NCBI RefSeq assembly: GCF_006658505.1
Contig: NZ_VFUZ01000035.1
Coordinates: 1 to 51,130 of the forward strand
Reading direction: 5' to 3'
DNA from: Mesorhizobium sp. B2-4-15
GTDB taxonomy: Bacteria > Pseudomonadota > Alphaproteobacteria > Rhizobiales > Rhizobiaceae
DNA: 51,130 bases
The notes under the pieces are model-generated. The model saw only the letters and a list, made by a program, of their open reading frames with translations. It did not search any database and was not told the origin of the DNA. Below are positions 50,541 through 51,130 of the stretch, piece by piece (position 1 is the stretch's first letter; each line of letters opens with the position of its first letter). A program made the translations under genes and the position numbers.

Positions 50541-51053
50541 ATGAAACAGCACTTCATGATGTTTGCGGCGTACAATCAATGGGCCAATGGCCGCATCTAT
50601 GATGCCGCCGCCGATCTCGATGAAGAAGAATTCAATCGCCATGTCGGCGCCTTCTTCGGCTCGCTGATGGGCACGCTCAACCATCTGCTCGCCGCCGATC
50701 GGATCTGGATGAAGCGCTTCACCGGCGAAGGCGATGCGCCGACGGCGCTGGATGCAATACTGCACCGGGCCTTGCCCAAGCTGCGGTCGGCGCGCGAGGC
50801 AGAGGACCGGCGGATCATCGACTGGCTCGGCGGCTTGGGCGACAAGGCGCTCTCGGGCCGCTTCACCTATATGACCGTATCGGACATGCGCACCGTCTCG
50901 CAACGCCTGGCGCCAGCGTTGGCTCATGTCTTCAACCACCAGACCCATCATCGCGGCCAGGCGCATATGATCCTGACGGTTCTCGGCCGCCCTTCCGTGC
51001 CGCTCGACCTGGCGTATTTCCAGCGGACTGAAGAGGGAAGGGCCTTCGCCTGA
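50541..51053 (+). CDS. DinB family protein
   Basis: A 170-residue four-helix-bundle protein of the DinB/YfiT superfamily. The metal-site histidines are His48 (GTLNHLLAADRIW) and the HVFNHQTHHRGQAH cluster (His133, His136, His137). These are putative metal-dependent thiol S-transferases; despite the name they are unrelated to DNA polymerase IV. GGGAGAAGAG lies directly before the ATG at 50541; the frame open upstream to 50475 lacks support. Confidence 0.88.
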   Translation: MKQHFMMFAAYNQWANGRIYDAAADLDEEEFNRHVGAFFGSLMGTLNHLLAADRIWMKRFTGEGDAPTALDAILHRALPKLRSAREAEDRRIIDWLGGLGDKALSGRFTYMTVSDMRTVSQRLAPALAHVFNHQTHHRGQAHMILTVLGRPSVPLDLAYFQRTEEGRAFA

Positions 51054-51130
51054 TCTAAGGCTTGTTGAGATTCGGGATTCCACTTTGGGCTTGATCGTGA
51101 TTCAAGCTTCGGATGGAACGATTCGTGCTG

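Noticed and set aside
1..51130. tRNA, rRNA, CRISPR arrays, insertion sequences, phage or toxin-antitoxin genes
   Set aside because: Looked for on both strands; none recognised. A tRNA or small-RNA scan would be decisive.

Overview
The window looks like a core chromosomal segment of an alphaproteobacterium of the order Rhizobiales, most likely Mesorhizobium or a close relative in the Phyllobacteriaceae. This rests on high G+C content, strong G/C bias at third codon positions, and gene strings typical of that group: rpsF-rpsR-rplI, dnaB-radA-cvpA-purF, fabD-fabG-acpP-fabF-mltG-yicC-gmk, lptF-lptG-lptD-surA-pdxA-rsmA, pepA-holC, and SDR-uvrC-pgsA-moaD-moaE. The genus is inferred by eye from protein and gene-order resemblance; no database search was run.

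Layout. 1-3.6 kb: two EamA-type DMT transporters and a secreted S10 serine carboxypeptidase (minus). 3.7-4.7 kb: an OsmC-family peroxiredoxin and a 72-residue membrane-anchored small protein, separated by an inverted pair of short palindromic intergenic repeats. 4.8-10.9 kb (minus): SDR, purF, cvpA, radA, dnaB. 11.1-13.8 kb (minus): Rsm22-type methyltransferase, ynfA, and a cyclopropane-fatty-acid synthase gene. 14-15.6 kb (minus): rplI, rpsR, rpsF. 16-17.8 kb: a TadG-like VWA protein. 17.8-19.7 kb (minus): an LtaS-family phosphoglycerol-transferase-like protein with a near-perfect PHO-box sequence just upstream. 20-26.6 kb (plus): fatty acid synthesis genes, mltG, yicC, gmk. 26.7-34.3 kb (minus): the LPS-export and outer-membrane biogenesis operon ending in pdxA and rsmA. 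34.6-36.6 kb: pepA, holC. 36.7-38 kb: an exported AhpD-like protein divergent from a TetR regulator with twin operators between them. 38-41.2 kb: a small membrane protein, rlmJ, a secreted hypothetical, a winged-helix regulator with a possible small membrane partner, and a histone H1-like Lys/Ala protein. 41.6-43 kb: a GST and a small outer-membrane beta-barrel. 43.3-47.7 kb: pteridine-reductase-like SDR, uvrC, pgsA, moaD, moaE. 47.8-51 kb: a YbaY/META protein, ndk, a DUF2934 protein, a second GST and a DinB-like protein.

Functionally this is mainly housekeeping: replication and repair (dnaB, radA, holC, uvrC), translation (ribosomal proteins, rsmA, rlmJ, Rsm22), nucleotide synthesis (purF, gmk, ndk), fatty acid and envelope biogenesis (fab genes, mltG, lptD/F/G, surA, pgsA, cfa), and cofactors (pdxA, moaD/E). 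I see no phage, transposase, CRISPR array, tRNA or rRNA gene. The less ordinary signals are non-coding: a PHO box, a terminator hairpin whose 3' arm contains the ynfA ribosome-binding region, twin TetR operators, several families of palindromic intergenic repeats, and a three-hairpin element downstream of ndk. Several start sites were moved inward from the longest open frame on the basis of Shine-Dalgarno sequences and family length. All functions are read by eye from motifs.
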